Position numbers and translations under genes: made by a program
From: Sphingomonas sp. Leaf343
GTDB lineage: Bacteria > Pseudomonadota > Alphaproteobacteria > Sphingomonadales > Sphingomonadaceae
Direction: 5' to 3'
DNA length: 64,000 bases
Assembly: GCF_001423765.1 (NCBI RefSeq)
Contig: NZ_LMPG01000001.1
Location: forward strand, 764,523-828,522
Shown here: positions 43,962-52,812 of the stretch, in pieces
Position numbering within the stretch: position 1 is the stretch's first letter
How the letters are laid out: each line of letters starts with the position of its first letter
Notes under the pieces: generated by a model
Told to the model about the DNA's origin: nothing
The model's database searches: none
What the model saw: only the letters and a program-made list of their open reading frames with translations

Positions 43962-44648
43962 TCAGGTCGACGGAAGCCATATCGCTCGGTTCTGCTTCAA
44001 GGCACCTTCGGCCATCGCGGCCTGCACCACCGCTTCCATTGCGCCCAACTCGCCGTCCGTCAGTTCCGGGAATTGCTTCCGTTTCGTCAGCGACAGACGG
44101 CCACCATTCTGGAGCATCAGGCGAATCAGCAGCGCGGCGCGGCTATCGGGCATGTCGACGATCGCCCTGACGCCTCCCATCGCCTGATCGAACACGGTGA
44201 GAAACCCGAGTTGTTCGTGCAGGTCGGTCCGCACGGTGTCGACTACCCGATCATAGAGATATTCCACGAACAGCGTCGCATCGAAATAGCGGTAGAGCGA
44301 CGCGGTGTCGTTACGCACCGTGATTTCGCGTTCGCTGGTCCACGCCCAGTCGATCGCGGCGAACAGCGGCTGCGAGAAGCGTTCCAGCACCGCATCGTAG
44401 CTGCGCTGGTCGCGGACGATGGCGGCGGAAACCGGAAAGATCAGATCGTCGGGGCTGAACCCGGTCCGGCTCAGCACATGATGGACGAGGACGCGGTGGA
44501 TACGCCCGTTGCCGTCCTCGAACGGGTGGATGAACACGAAGGCGAAGGCGAAGGCGAAGGCAGACACGGCCGGCGACGATGTCGATACCCGCGTCGGGAC
44601 CGGGCGGGGGACCCATGCGTCTGGTAGCGAACGGCGCACGGATCGCAC
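43962..44648 (-). pseudogene. Fic-domain protein, 5'-truncated
   Basis: The frame encodes the Fic active-site motif HPFEDGNGRIHR and about 180 downstream residues (VLVHHVLSRTGF, IFPVSAAIVRDQ, LYRYFDATLFVEYLYD, QNGGRLSLTKRK) characteristic of a Fic subfamily whose members have a long N-terminal region. Here that region is absent: upstream of the motif there is only an AFAF-rich stretch from a hexamer repeat and unrelated residues, with no plausible ribosome site. Fic proteins AMPylate target proteins. It is probably non-functional and lies inside the tRNA-Gly scar. Confidence 0.7.
44538..44561. repeat. Four perfect tandem copies of a hexamer in the fic fragment
   Basis: The plus strand reads GAAGGC four times without change. 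On the coding strand it gives repeated Ala-Phe just before the Fic motif, where relatives have a single aromatic-rich turn. Slippage expansion after loss of function is the likely origin. Confidence 0.85.
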
Positions 44649-44666
44649 CGGTCGACATCCTGCAAG

Positions 44667-45338
44667 CTATGATCCCGCAGGTTTGCGAAGATATCGCATC
44701 AGCGCTGTCGGCTGGTTTGTCATTATCATTCGCGCGCCTGCTCGAATCTGGGCGCCCCACACCGCATCGGGATCTTTCAGGGCAAGCGCATCGTCTTCCC
44801 CGGCATTGTCTTGCGGAAACATCGTCGCCGTCCACAGCCTGACGGGGTGGTGCGCCTGATCGGCGGCGACGTCGCGAATCCAGTCGCCATCAGACCATTT
44901 GACATGGGCCCAGCCTGCGGGATTTGAGGGGCACCGTGCAACGGCGGGCGCCAGCGGGCCGTCCTTGCCGAACATGATCGGGATGGTGACGACGCGGTCG
45001 CGAAACGGCGCGATCGCCCTGGCGAGCATTTGATCGACGCATTCGTAGAAGAAGATTGCCTCATCGGCCGCGCCGGCCTTCTCGATATGCGCGAAGGTTT
45101 CGCGCTGACTGCCGTCCTTCACGTCATAGACGATCATGAGCCGGCCCTTCGCCGCCGCGATATACGCGTCGAGAGTAGGTACCCGCTCGGTCGTCACCGC
45201 TGCGCCCGCACCACCGTTGCGCGCGCGCAGGCGCAGCCGGGACAGCTCCGCCCAGGACAGGTCGGCGACACGGCCATGCCCATCGGTCGTGCGATCGACG
45301 GTTTCGTCATGAGAAACGGTGTCGTGTTCTCCGACACG
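44667..45338 (-). pseudogene. Glycerophosphodiester phosphodiesterase-like gene, 5'-truncated
   Basis: The frame is open from just after a stop at 45339-45341 to 44667. It begins with VSHDETVDRTTDGHGRVADLS, the GDPD core motif, continues VPTLDAYIAAAKGRLMIVYDVKD, and ends MIMTNQPTALMRYLRK. These are the middle and end of a GDPD. The N-terminal HRG and ENT/EIDV catalytic segments and any start codon are missing; a GTG at 45197 would give only 176 residues. The 5' end meets the integrase fragment at about 45340, so a deletion or recombination joined the two. Confidence 0.78.
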
Positions 45339-46036
45339 TCACCGCGCGAGGGCGCGCTCGTCGCCGTGCGGATGCGGGTGACCAGCGTGTCGTCCAGCAG
45401 CGCTGACACGGGATCACCGCCGGCGACCACCTCCGGGTGGTCACTCAGCGCCATGCGTGCCTGCGCCTCGGCCCGCCCCAACAACAGCTGCACGCCGGCG
45501 TCACTGACAACCCTGTCGCTAAACGGCGCACCCAGTTCCCTCAGCACGTTGTGCGCGATCTTGCCGGTTACCCGGTGGGGAGCGCATGACTTCAGCATCA
45601 GTACGACGGCCCGTCGATCCTGTTCGGAGAAGTCCGGCGTATGCTCGTCGAGCAGCGCGACGGGGAGGTCGTCGGCGTCCGGGGCCAGACGCGCGGCGAT
45701 ACGATACGTCGCCGCGAAGATGCGGCTGGTGCGATGGTCCACACTGGACTGTGCGTCGTATCGCGCGGCAGCCGCTACGCCGAGTTCGTCGTTAAGGCCG
45801 TGTCGGAATACCGCCACCGCCTCGCTTGCGGTCATGTAGCCGCGCCCCATCTGCTGGATCATCACGCTCGTCGTCTCCCATCGGACCGACAAACATGCGG
45901 CGAGGCGACGTGCCTCGGCAGGGTCAGCGGTTCCCAATGCTATCGTTATAGGACGGCTAACCAGATTCCGCAGGTAGACCCTGCGGCGGTAGTGATAGCG
46001 GGCACCGCGCCTGCACAAATACTGAATCGAACCCAC
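45194..46036 (-). pseudogene. Tyrosine-recombinase (integrase) N-terminal fragment
   Basis: The frame starts with GTG at 46036: MGSIQYLCRRGARYHYRRRVY, then LGTADPAEARRLAACLSVRW, the N-terminal module of DUF6538-type phage integrases. About 230 residues are integrase-like; beyond about 45340 the sequence is GDPD read in another frame, so the true fragment ends there. The catalytic domain with R-H-R-Y is absent. It lies 143 bp from the 3' end of tRNA-Gly on the same strand, the usual place for the integrase of a tRNA-targeting island. Confidence 0.7.
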
Positions 46037-46179
46037 ATGTCATCTCGCACCGAACGCCGGCTTGGAGCCCCAAATGCGGGTGGACGGGAAACGGTGCACC
46101 GCTTGGTGCTACAGTTTGGTGTCCCACAAGGCTCAGCCGGACGCCGTAATGGCGGTTTTTTGCGGGTTCAGCGCGGATG

Positions 46180-46253
46180 TGGAGCGGGTGAAGGGAATCG
46201 AACCCTCGTCGTAAGCTTGGGAAGCTTCTGCTCTACCATTGAGCTACACCCGC
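46180..46253 (-). tRNA. tRNA-Gly, anticodon CCC
   Basis: The minus strand folds as a complete tRNA: acceptor GCGGGTG with CACCCGC, D-stem GCTC/GAGC, an anticodon loop TTCCCAA giving anticodon CCC, T-loop TTCGATT, discriminator T and an encoded CCA. One anticodon-stem end pair is mismatched (G-A), the rest is regular. It reads GGG codons. Its 3' end faces the integrase fragment and seems to have been an integration target. Confidence 0.95.
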
Positions 46254-46287
46254 GATGATGTCGAAATCCTCGCTGGCGCGGCGGATG

Positions 46288-47120
46288 TCAAGTCCGCAGA
46301 CGCGCCGCCGCCCAGCCGATATGGTCCGCCATGAAGGTGGAGATGAAATTATAGCTATGGTCGTAGCCGGGCTGCATCCGGAGGGTCAGCGGGATGCCCG
46401 CCGCATCGCACGCCGCGCGCAGCAGGTCCGGGCGGAGTTGCTCCGCCAGAAAGCCGTCCGCTTCGCCCTGATCGACCAGCACATCCGGCAACCGCGCGCC
46501 GTTCTCGATCAGCGCCACCGCATCGTGCTCGCGCCACGCCGCCCGGTCGTCGCCCAGATAGCCGCCGAACGCCTTCTCGCCCCACGGCACCTGCGACGGC
46601 GCGACGATCGGCGCGAAGGCGCTGACGCTGCGGAAGCGATCCGGATTGCGCAGAGCGATGGTCAGCGCGCCGTGGCCGCCCATCGAATGGCCGGTGATCC
46701 CCTGCGCGGCCATGTCCACGGGAAACCCGGCGGCGATCAGCGCCGGCAGCTCGTCCTCGATATAGGACCGCATCCGAAAATGCGGCGACCAAGGGGCCTG
46801 TGTGGCGTCGACGTAGAAGCCCGCGCCTTGCCCCATATCCCATGCCGGATCGTCGGCGACGCCATCGCCGCGCGGCGACGTATCGGGGGCGACGAAGACG
46901 ATGCGGTGTTCGGCGCAGGCGGCGCGGTACTCGCCCTTGTCGGTGACGTTCGCGTGCGTGCAGGTCAGGCCGGACAGATACCAGAGCACGGGCAACGTCT
47001 CGCCCGCGTCATGTTCCGGCACGAAGACGGAGAAGGTCATGTCGGTGCCCGTTGCGGTCGACGCGTGCCGGTACGCGCCCTGGGTGCCGCCATGCGCCTT
47101 CGCGGTCGACAGCGTCTGCA

Positions 47121-47121
<1 letters not shown>
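46288..47121 (-). CDS. fghA: S-formylglutathione hydrolase
   Basis: A 277-residue esterase-D-type alpha/beta hydrolase. The nucleophile elbow is GHSMGGHGAL; the oxyanion region reads YLSGLTCTHAN, and the C-terminal GYDHSYNFI segment holds the catalytic histidine. It hydrolyses S-formylglutathione to formate and glutathione, the second step of glutathione-dependent formaldehyde detoxification. The ATG at 47121 overlaps the stop of the class III alcohol dehydrogenase gene by one base, so the two are co-translated. Confidence 0.95.
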
Positions 47122-48227
<1,106 letters not shown>

Positions 48228-48433
48228 GGTCGATATCCTCGGGAGATGGTCGAGGCGGAATAGGCCGGTCGGCGGGCGGGGGCCAGATGTTTGGCGATGC
48301 GTCACCCGTTTCGTCTCCGGTCTTGTCGGAGAAACCCAGGTATCCCGCAGGCCGATAACCCACGCGAACACGGACCCAATCCGGCGACCTGTCGTTCCCG
48401 ACCCGATGCCAGCAACGGCACGGGAGATGGACG

Positions 48434-48796
48434 ATGGACGACGATCGCGTGTGGAGTTTCGAGGAAAGCCTGTGGACCGCCGATGCGGAGCATTACCGGG
48501 AGTCGATCGACGACGAATGCCTGATGGTCCTGCCGACCCCGCCCTTCGTCATGAGTGGCGCGCAGGCGATCGAGGCGGTCGCCTCAACCCCGCGCTGGTC
48601 GTCGGTGGAACTGACCGAACGTCAGGTCGCACGACCGCAGGAGGGATTGATCGTGGTCGCCTATCGCGCCCGTGCCGAAAAGGATGGCGAGAGTTACGAA
48701 GCGCATTGTACCTCCACCTATCGCTGGCTGGCGCATGAGGTGTGGAGGGTGGTGCAGCACCAGCAGACGCCGCCGCTGACGTCGACGGTCGGCTGA
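48434..48796 (+). CDS. SnoaL/NTF2-like domain protein (DUF4440-like)
   Basis: A 120-residue protein beginning [21 protein letters not shown], followed by [48 protein letters not shown] and [11 protein letters not shown]. The pattern of a helix pair followed by a curved sheet ending in W-x-hydrophobic-hydrophobic-H-Q-Q-T-P is typical of DUF4440-type NTF2-like proteins. The ligand or reaction is unknown. It is divergently placed beside the formaldehyde detoxification genes and convergent with apbE across a strong hairpin. Confidence 0.7.
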   Translation: MDDDRVWSFEESLWTADAEHYRESIDDECLMVLPTPPFVMSGAQAIEAVASTPRWSSVELTERQVARPQEGLIVVAYRARAEKDGESYEAHCTSTYRWLAHEVWRVVQHQQTPPLTSTVG

Positions 48797-48820
48797 CCGG
48801 AGCCTGCTGACGCTTCACGT

Positions 48821-48855
48821 CGTCGTCATGCCGGGATCGTTCCGGCATGACGACG
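48821..48855. terminator. Strong 14-bp hairpin between convergent genes
   Basis: CGTCGTCATGCCGG (48821-48834) and CCGGCATGACGACG (48842-48855) form a perfect 14-bp stem with a 7-nt loop, midway between the stops of the NTF2-like gene and apbE. It could terminate transcripts from both sides or be a copy of a dispersed extragenic palindrome, which this GTCATGCCGG core resembles. Confidence 0.65.
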
Positions 48856-48901
48856 TGTGACAGGGTAGTTTCGAAAGGCACCCCGGCGGGGCGATCTTGA
48901 A

Positions 48902-49861
48902 TTAATCTTCGAGCATAGCCGCCAGCGCGGGCGTCACCAGTTCCCGGTCATCGGCCAGAATTCTGGCCGCGATGCCAAGCGCCTCCGCCGCCGCTACGGC
49001 CGGGCGCCCGCCTACCGTCAACGCCGTCGCCCACGCATCGGCGATCATCGCGGAGGGGTGGAGGACGCTTACGGATCGCACGCCTCCGGCCGCAGGTCGA
49101 CCGGTGCGGGGATCGAGGTTGTGGTCCCCGCGTCGGTAATTGCCCGAGGTCGCCACCGCCAGCCCGTGCAGCGCGACGCGTAGTGGCCGCACCTCTACGC
49201 CGGGGGGTAGTTCCAGGTCGACCCACCATGGCTCGCCGTCCGGGCGCACGCCACGCCCTGTGAGCTCGCCGCCGATCTCGACCAGGGCGTGGCGGATGTC
49301 ACTCTGCATCAGCAGGTCGGCGACCGCGTCGACTGCAAACCCCTTGGCGATCCCCGAAAGGTCGAGCGACAGTCCGCCCGGCTGGCGCAGGCGGCGTGCA
49401 GCGGGGTCGTAGCGCAACTGCCGCCATCCCGATGCGCGGATCGCAAGGTCGATCGCCACCGGATCGGGCGGGACGATTGCAGCCACCGGGCCGAAACCCC
49501 AGAGATCGATCAGCCGCCCGACCGCCGGATCGAACGCTCCGTCGGTCGTGGCTGCGATATCCAGCCCGCGTGCGACGACGTGCGCGAAGTCGGGCGGAAG
49601 GGATACCCATGCACCCGCCGCCGCCCGGTTGAAGCGCGACAGATGCGAGTCCGGCTCCCAATGGCTCATCTCCGCGACGATGTCTTCGAGGCGCGCGAGG
49701 ATGGCTGCGCGCACCGTGACCGGGTCGCACCGCGGCGGCGCGACGAAGCGGACGCTCCACGTCGTGCCCATCGTTTCGCCGTCGAGATCGACGATCGGGG
49801 CGGTCGGATCCAGCCCGACGAACGCCGCCGGGTCGATCGCCGTCGGCACGGCGATCAGCAT
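48902..49861 (-). CDS. apbE: FAD:protein FMN transferase (ApbE family)
   Basis: A 319-residue protein with ETMGTTWSVRF, EMSHWEPDSHLSRFN, DPAVGRLIDLWGF, LDLSGIAKGFAVDAVAD and the C-terminal DAWATALTVGG, the standard ApbE blocks, including a magnesium-binding aspartate and the FAD-binding GIAKG. It covalently attaches FMN to target flavoproteins. Here it ends a Fur-linked gene set with DUF4198, DUF2271 and PepSY proteins, a combination seen in iron-responsive reductase systems. No signal peptide is obvious, which is unusual for this normally periplasmic enzyme. Confidence 0.88.
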   Translation of the reverse strand: MLIAVPTAIDPAAFVGLDPTAPIVDLDGETMGTTWSVRFVAPPRCDPVTVRAAILARLEDIVAEMSHWEPDSHLSRFNRAAAGAWVSLPPDFAHVVARGLDIAATTDGAFDPAVGRLIDLWGFGPVAAIVPPDPVAIDLAIRASGWRQLRYDPAARRLRQPGGLSLDLSGIAKGFAVDAVADLLMQSDIRHALVEIGGELTGRGVRPDGEPWWVDLELPPGVEVRPLRVALHGLAVATSGNYRRGDHNLDPRTGRPAAGGVRSVSVLHPSAMIADAWATALTVGGRPAVAAAEALGIAARILADDRELVTPALAAMLED

Positions 49862-49874
49862 GACCCTCGACGCA

Positions 49875-50708
49875 TCAGGGCGTCAGCACTTCCAGCGTCG
49901 TGACATAGCTCATCCGTCGCTGCGTCGCGCGCGGCGTCGTGGTCCTGTCGTCGGTCGCCGTCGCGTTCAGCCAGTACATGCCGGCGCTCGGCCACGTCAC
50001 GCTCAGCACGCCGTCCGCACCCGTCGTCAGTTCCATCGCGCCCTCGGCATCACGATAGCGCTTGCCGCCGGGGATGACGGTGACCTTCAGGTTCGCGGCG
50101 GGCTTGCCGTCGATCAGGAAGCGGAACTTCGCCGCCTCGCCCGAGACCAGTTCGTCCGGATGCGTGATCGGGGCCAGCTCCAGCCCCGTGTTGGTGGGCG
50201 CGAAGACGGTCGTGGTCGGCTCACCCGCGGTCACGAAGATCTCGTTGCGGGTCGAGCTTTCGGTCAGCTTCACGTCGGTGGCATCGGCGGGAATGTCGGC
50301 GACGGTCAGCGGCGCGGGCATGCCGGGGCGCGGCGGACCGCCACGTCCACCGACGCGCTTCTCCTCGCCATTCACCTTGAAGCTGCCCATGACGCCTGAC
50401 ATCGCCGTGCCGATCTTCCACGTGCCGGGCTTGTTCAACTGCACGTCGAAGGTGGAGCGATAGCGGCCGGTCGATCCGTTCTGAAGCTGGCCGGCGCTGC
50501 CATCGGGCTGCCAGACCTTCATCTGTTCCAGCCGCAGCGGCTGATGGTCGAAGAAGAACAGGTCGTTCGACACCGCGGCATCGACGGTGACCCAGTTCTC
50601 CGTGCCCGATACGACGGTCGCGGAGGGGAGCATCCACATGCGGTGCGCAGAGGCGGCGGCGGGGTTCGCCAGCGCGGCGGCGGCGATCATCAGGTGCGAT
50701 AGCTTCAT
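49875..50708 (-). CDS. DUF4198 domain periplasmic protein
   Basis: A 277-residue protein; the start at 50708 lies nine bases after GAGGA. A signal peptide (MKLSHLMIAAAALANPAAASA) precedes HRMWMLPS, a histidine-led N-terminus reminiscent of metal-binding periplasmic proteins. The body is beta-rich with LVSGEAAKFRFLIDGKPA and VTWPSAGMYWLNATA, the DUF4198 pattern. It is proposed to help nickel or iron handling; the true role is unknown. It lies between DUF2271 and apbE in the same operon. Confidence 0.8.
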   Translation of the reverse strand: MKLSHLMIAAAALANPAAASAHRMWMLPSATVVSGTENWVTVDAAVSNDLFFFDHQPLRLEQMKVWQPDGSAGQLQNGSTGRYRSTFDVQLNKPGTWKIGTAMSGVMGSFKVNGEEKRVGGRGGPPRPGMPAPLTVADIPADATDVKLTESSTRNEIFVTAGEPTTTVFAPTNTGLELAPITHPDELVSGEAAKFRFLIDGKPAANLKVTVIPGGKRYRDAEGAMELTTGADGVLSVTWPSAGMYWLNATATDDRTTTPRATQRRMSYVTTLEVLTP

Positions 50709-50718
50709 GTGCATATCC

Positions 50719-51189
50719 TCAGCGGGTGACGGCGACGGCGCCGAGTTCGGACTTGCCCGTGGCACGGCCACCGGCGGCGGTGATGGGCACGGAGACGAGT
50801 TCGCGGCCGCCGGTCTCGCGGGCGGCCTCCACGTTCAGGACGTACTGGCCGGGCTTGATGTCGGCGGGCAGGGGGATGGTGTACTGGCCGGGTGCGCGGG
50901 TCGCGCCGCTGACGCCGTCTGCCGGCAATTTGAGCGACCGGCCGCCCTTGCGCCACCACGCGCGCAGGTCCGACAGCCATTTGGTGCCCGGCTCGTTCCC
51001 GGTCTTCTTCACGTCGTACCAGACGGCCAGCGTCCGCGCCGCGCCGCCGCCGACCGGCTCCAGCCAGATCGCGACATAGGGGCGGTGATATTCGGCGACG
51101 TTGAGGCGCGGCACGGTGACCGTGACGGTGCCCGCGACCGCCGGGGCGGACACCGCGCCGGCGAGCAGGACAAGGGAGGACGGACGCAT
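50719..51189 (-). CDS. DUF2271 domain periplasmic protein
   Basis: A 156-residue protein with a signal peptide (MRPSSLVLLAGAVSAPAVA) and the family motifs YVAIWLEPVGG, TLAVWYDVKKTG, KWLSDLRAWWRKGG and PGQYTIPLPADIKPGQY. DUF2271 proteins recur with PepSY-type membrane proteins and ApbE in Fur-regulated loci, suggesting a periplasmic partner in flavin-dependent iron reduction. Its start is 11 bp from the PepSY stop, consistent with one transcript. Confidence 0.82.
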   Translation of the reverse strand: MRPSSLVLLAGAVSAPAVAGTVTVTVPRLNVAEYHRPYVAIWLEPVGGGAARTLAVWYDVKKTGNEPGTKWLSDLRAWWRKGGRSLKLPADGVSGATRAPGQYTIPLPADIKPGQYVLNVEAARETGGRELVSVPITAAGGRATGKSELGAVAVTR

Positions 51190-51200
51190 ATTCAGGCCCT

Positions 51201-51869
51201 TCAATGGATGAACAGGATGGCGATGACGACCGGCAGCGCCAGCCCCGCCGCGACGATCGGCCAGGTCGAGGGCCGGCGATGGGCGTGAAGCTGGAGCAGC
51301 AGCAGTCCGGTCAGCGTGAACAGGATGCACGCCGCCGCGAACACGTCGATGAACCAGAACCATGCGGTGCCGGAATTGCGGCCCTTGTGCAGGTCGTTGA
51401 GGTAGGACACCCAGCCGCGGTCCGTGACCTCTGCGGTGATCCTGCCGCTGCCGCGATCGATGCTGACCCACGCGTCGCCGCCGGGGCGGGGCAGGGCGAC
51501 GTAGACGTCGGCGTCGGACCATTCGCCGGTCTTCCCCGTCGGGTCGACGTCGACGGAGCGTTCGACGGCAGCGGCGACGGCGGGCGGCAGGACCGTGTCC
51601 GCGGTCGGGCTGGCGAGCTGGCGCAACAGGGGCGGCGACAGCGTGCCGGATTTCTCCGTAACGACGGGCGTCGCGCCGATCGAGCCTGCATGGTTGAGCG
51701 TGATGCCGGTGATCGAGAACAACAGCATCGCGACCAGCGACACCGCCGCGCTGACCCAGTGCCACGTGTGCAGTTGCTTCAGCCACCACGTCTTCCACTT
51801 GCGACGCGGCTTCGCCGTCGGTGCGGAACCGCCGGGCGCGGCGGCGTGGATGGGCGTGACCTGATTCAC
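51201..51869 (-). CDS. PepSY-associated membrane protein
   Basis: A 222-residue protein with a GTG start and three hydrophobic segments: WHWVSAAVSLVAMLLFSITG near residue 37, FWFIDVFAAACILFTLTGLL near 170 and WPIVAAGLALPVVIAILF at the end. Between them is a periplasmic PepSY-like portion. The WxH and NDLHKG motifs are those of PepSY_TM-like proteins, whose histidines may bind haem. As first gene behind a Fur-like site it probably passes electrons to periplasmic partners when iron is scarce; this is inference. Confidence 0.82.
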   Translation of the reverse strand: MNQVTPIHAAAPGGSAPTAKPRRKWKTWWLKQLHTWHWVSAAVSLVAMLLFSITGITLNHAGSIGATPVVTEKSGTLSPPLLRQLASPTADTVLPPAVAAAVERSVDVDPTGKTGEWSDADVYVALPRPGGDAWVSIDRGSGRITAEVTDRGWVSYLNDLHKGRNSGTAWFWFIDVFAAACILFTLTGLLLLQLHAHRRPSTWPIVAAGLALPVVIAILFIH

Positions 51870-51901
51870 CCCTGCGACCTACCGGTTCATCGCGATTTGC
51901 T

Positions 51902-51930
51902 CAATAGCTATTGCGAGTGATTATCAAATT
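51902..51930 (-). promoter_or_regulatory. Fur-like site upstream of the PepSY operon
   Basis: The segment contains TTGCGAGTGATTATCAAATT (51911-51930), resembling Fur boxes built on GATAATCA half-sites, beside the palindrome CAATAGCTATTG (51902-51913). It is 33-60 bp before the PepSY start and is strikingly AT-rich for this genome. It also touches the cobU stop codon. The regulator is inferred from pattern and gene content. Confidence 0.6.
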
Positions 51931-52462
51931 ATTTGAGGCGGAGCTCCAGACCGGCCATCATCAGCACTACGTCGTCCGACGCCGCCGCAACCCGCTGGTT
52001 CATGCGCCCGGCGATGTCGCGGAAGCGGCGGGCGAGCGCGTTGTCGGGGACGATGCCCAGCCCGACCTCGTTGCTGACGATCACGACCGGGCAGGGCGCT
52101 GCGGCCAGGGTCGTCAGCAACCGGTCGGTCGCGGCGTCGGCATCCTCGTCCGCCAGCAGCAGGTTGCTGGCCCAGAGCGTCAGGCAATCGACCAGCAGCA
52201 CCGCGCCCGCCGCCGCCTCTCGTCCGATCGCCTCCGGCAGATCGAGGGGACATTCGACGGTGCGCCACCCCTCCGCGCGATCGGCCCGGTGGCGCGCTAT
52301 GCGATCGCGCATCTCGTCGTCGAACGCCTGCGCGGTCGCCAGATAGAGGCGGGTGGGCGACGCAGCCTCCGCGATCGTCTGCGCCCGCGCGCTCTTGCCG
52401 GACCGCGCGCCGCCCAGCACCAGCGTCACGCGTCCCACTTGCCCGATCCCGTCGCTGCTCAT
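51929..52462 (-). CDS. cobU: Adenosylcobinamide kinase / adenosylcobinamide-phosphate guanylyltransferase
   Basis: A 177-residue bifunctional enzyme. The P-loop GGARSGKS is at residues 17-24, followed by LYLATAQAFDDEM, RIARHRADR, VLLVDCLTLWASNLL and VSNEVGLGIVPDN. It phosphorylates adenosylcobinamide and adds GMP, producing the nucleotide-loop precursor used by CobS. It is divergent from the riboswitch-led operon with only 16 bp between its start and the aptamer, so the opposing promoter must overlap its coding region unless translation starts at an in-frame GTG near 52429. Confidence 0.93.
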   Translation of the reverse strand: MSSDGIGQVGRVTLVLGGARSGKSARAQTIAEAASPTRLYLATAQAFDDEMRDRIARHRADRAEGWRTVECPLDLPEAIGREAAAGAVLLVDCLTLWASNLLLADEDADAATDRLLTTLAAAPCPVVIVSNEVGLGIVPDNALARRFRDIAGRMNQRVAAASDDVVLMMAGLELRLK

Positions 52463-52477
52463 AAGGGGCCTATGCGA

Positions 52478-52650
52478 CAGGTTCCCGGAGATGGGAATAA
52501 TAGGGAATGCGGAAACGGGGAAACGTCCCCGTCATCCGCAGCTGTCCCCGCAACTGTGACCGGACAGCGGTCGCTCCATTATGCCACTGGCCTTGGCCGG
52601 GAAGGCGGAGCGAATGCGACGACCCGGGAGCCAGGAGACCTGCCTGTCGC
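52478..52650 (+). promoter_or_regulatory. Cobalamin riboswitch
   Basis: The leader holds the conserved aptamer blocks in order: AGGTTCCCGGAGATGGGAAT, GGGAAACGTCCCC-type hairpins, CTGTCCCCGCAACTGTGA, GCCACTGG, GGGAAGGCG, GACCCGGGAGCCAGGAGACC and TGCC. It sits 160 bp before btuB and should repress the operon when adenosylcobalamin is plentiful. An expression platform between 52650 and the btuB start likely masks the ribosome-binding site; I could not define it. Confidence 0.92.
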
Positions 52651-52812
52651 GGTCGGTCCTTTGCGCGGACGGGGTGTTCAGCGCGATCGGGGAGTTTTCC
52701 TCGCGAGACGGCATGGATCGGGGTGGCGCGCGTGGACTTGTCCGCGAGCGACATCGTGGCTGTCGGACGTCCGTCGGCGCGCGCGACCCCTTGGTGTTGA
52801 CAGGGGAATAAC

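Noticed and set aside
44311..44835. A 174-codon frame that might have been the missing Fic N-terminus after a frameshift
   Set aside because: Its residues show no Fic-family or fold motif, and no single indel joins it to a recognisable N-terminal region. Truncation explains the fragment better.
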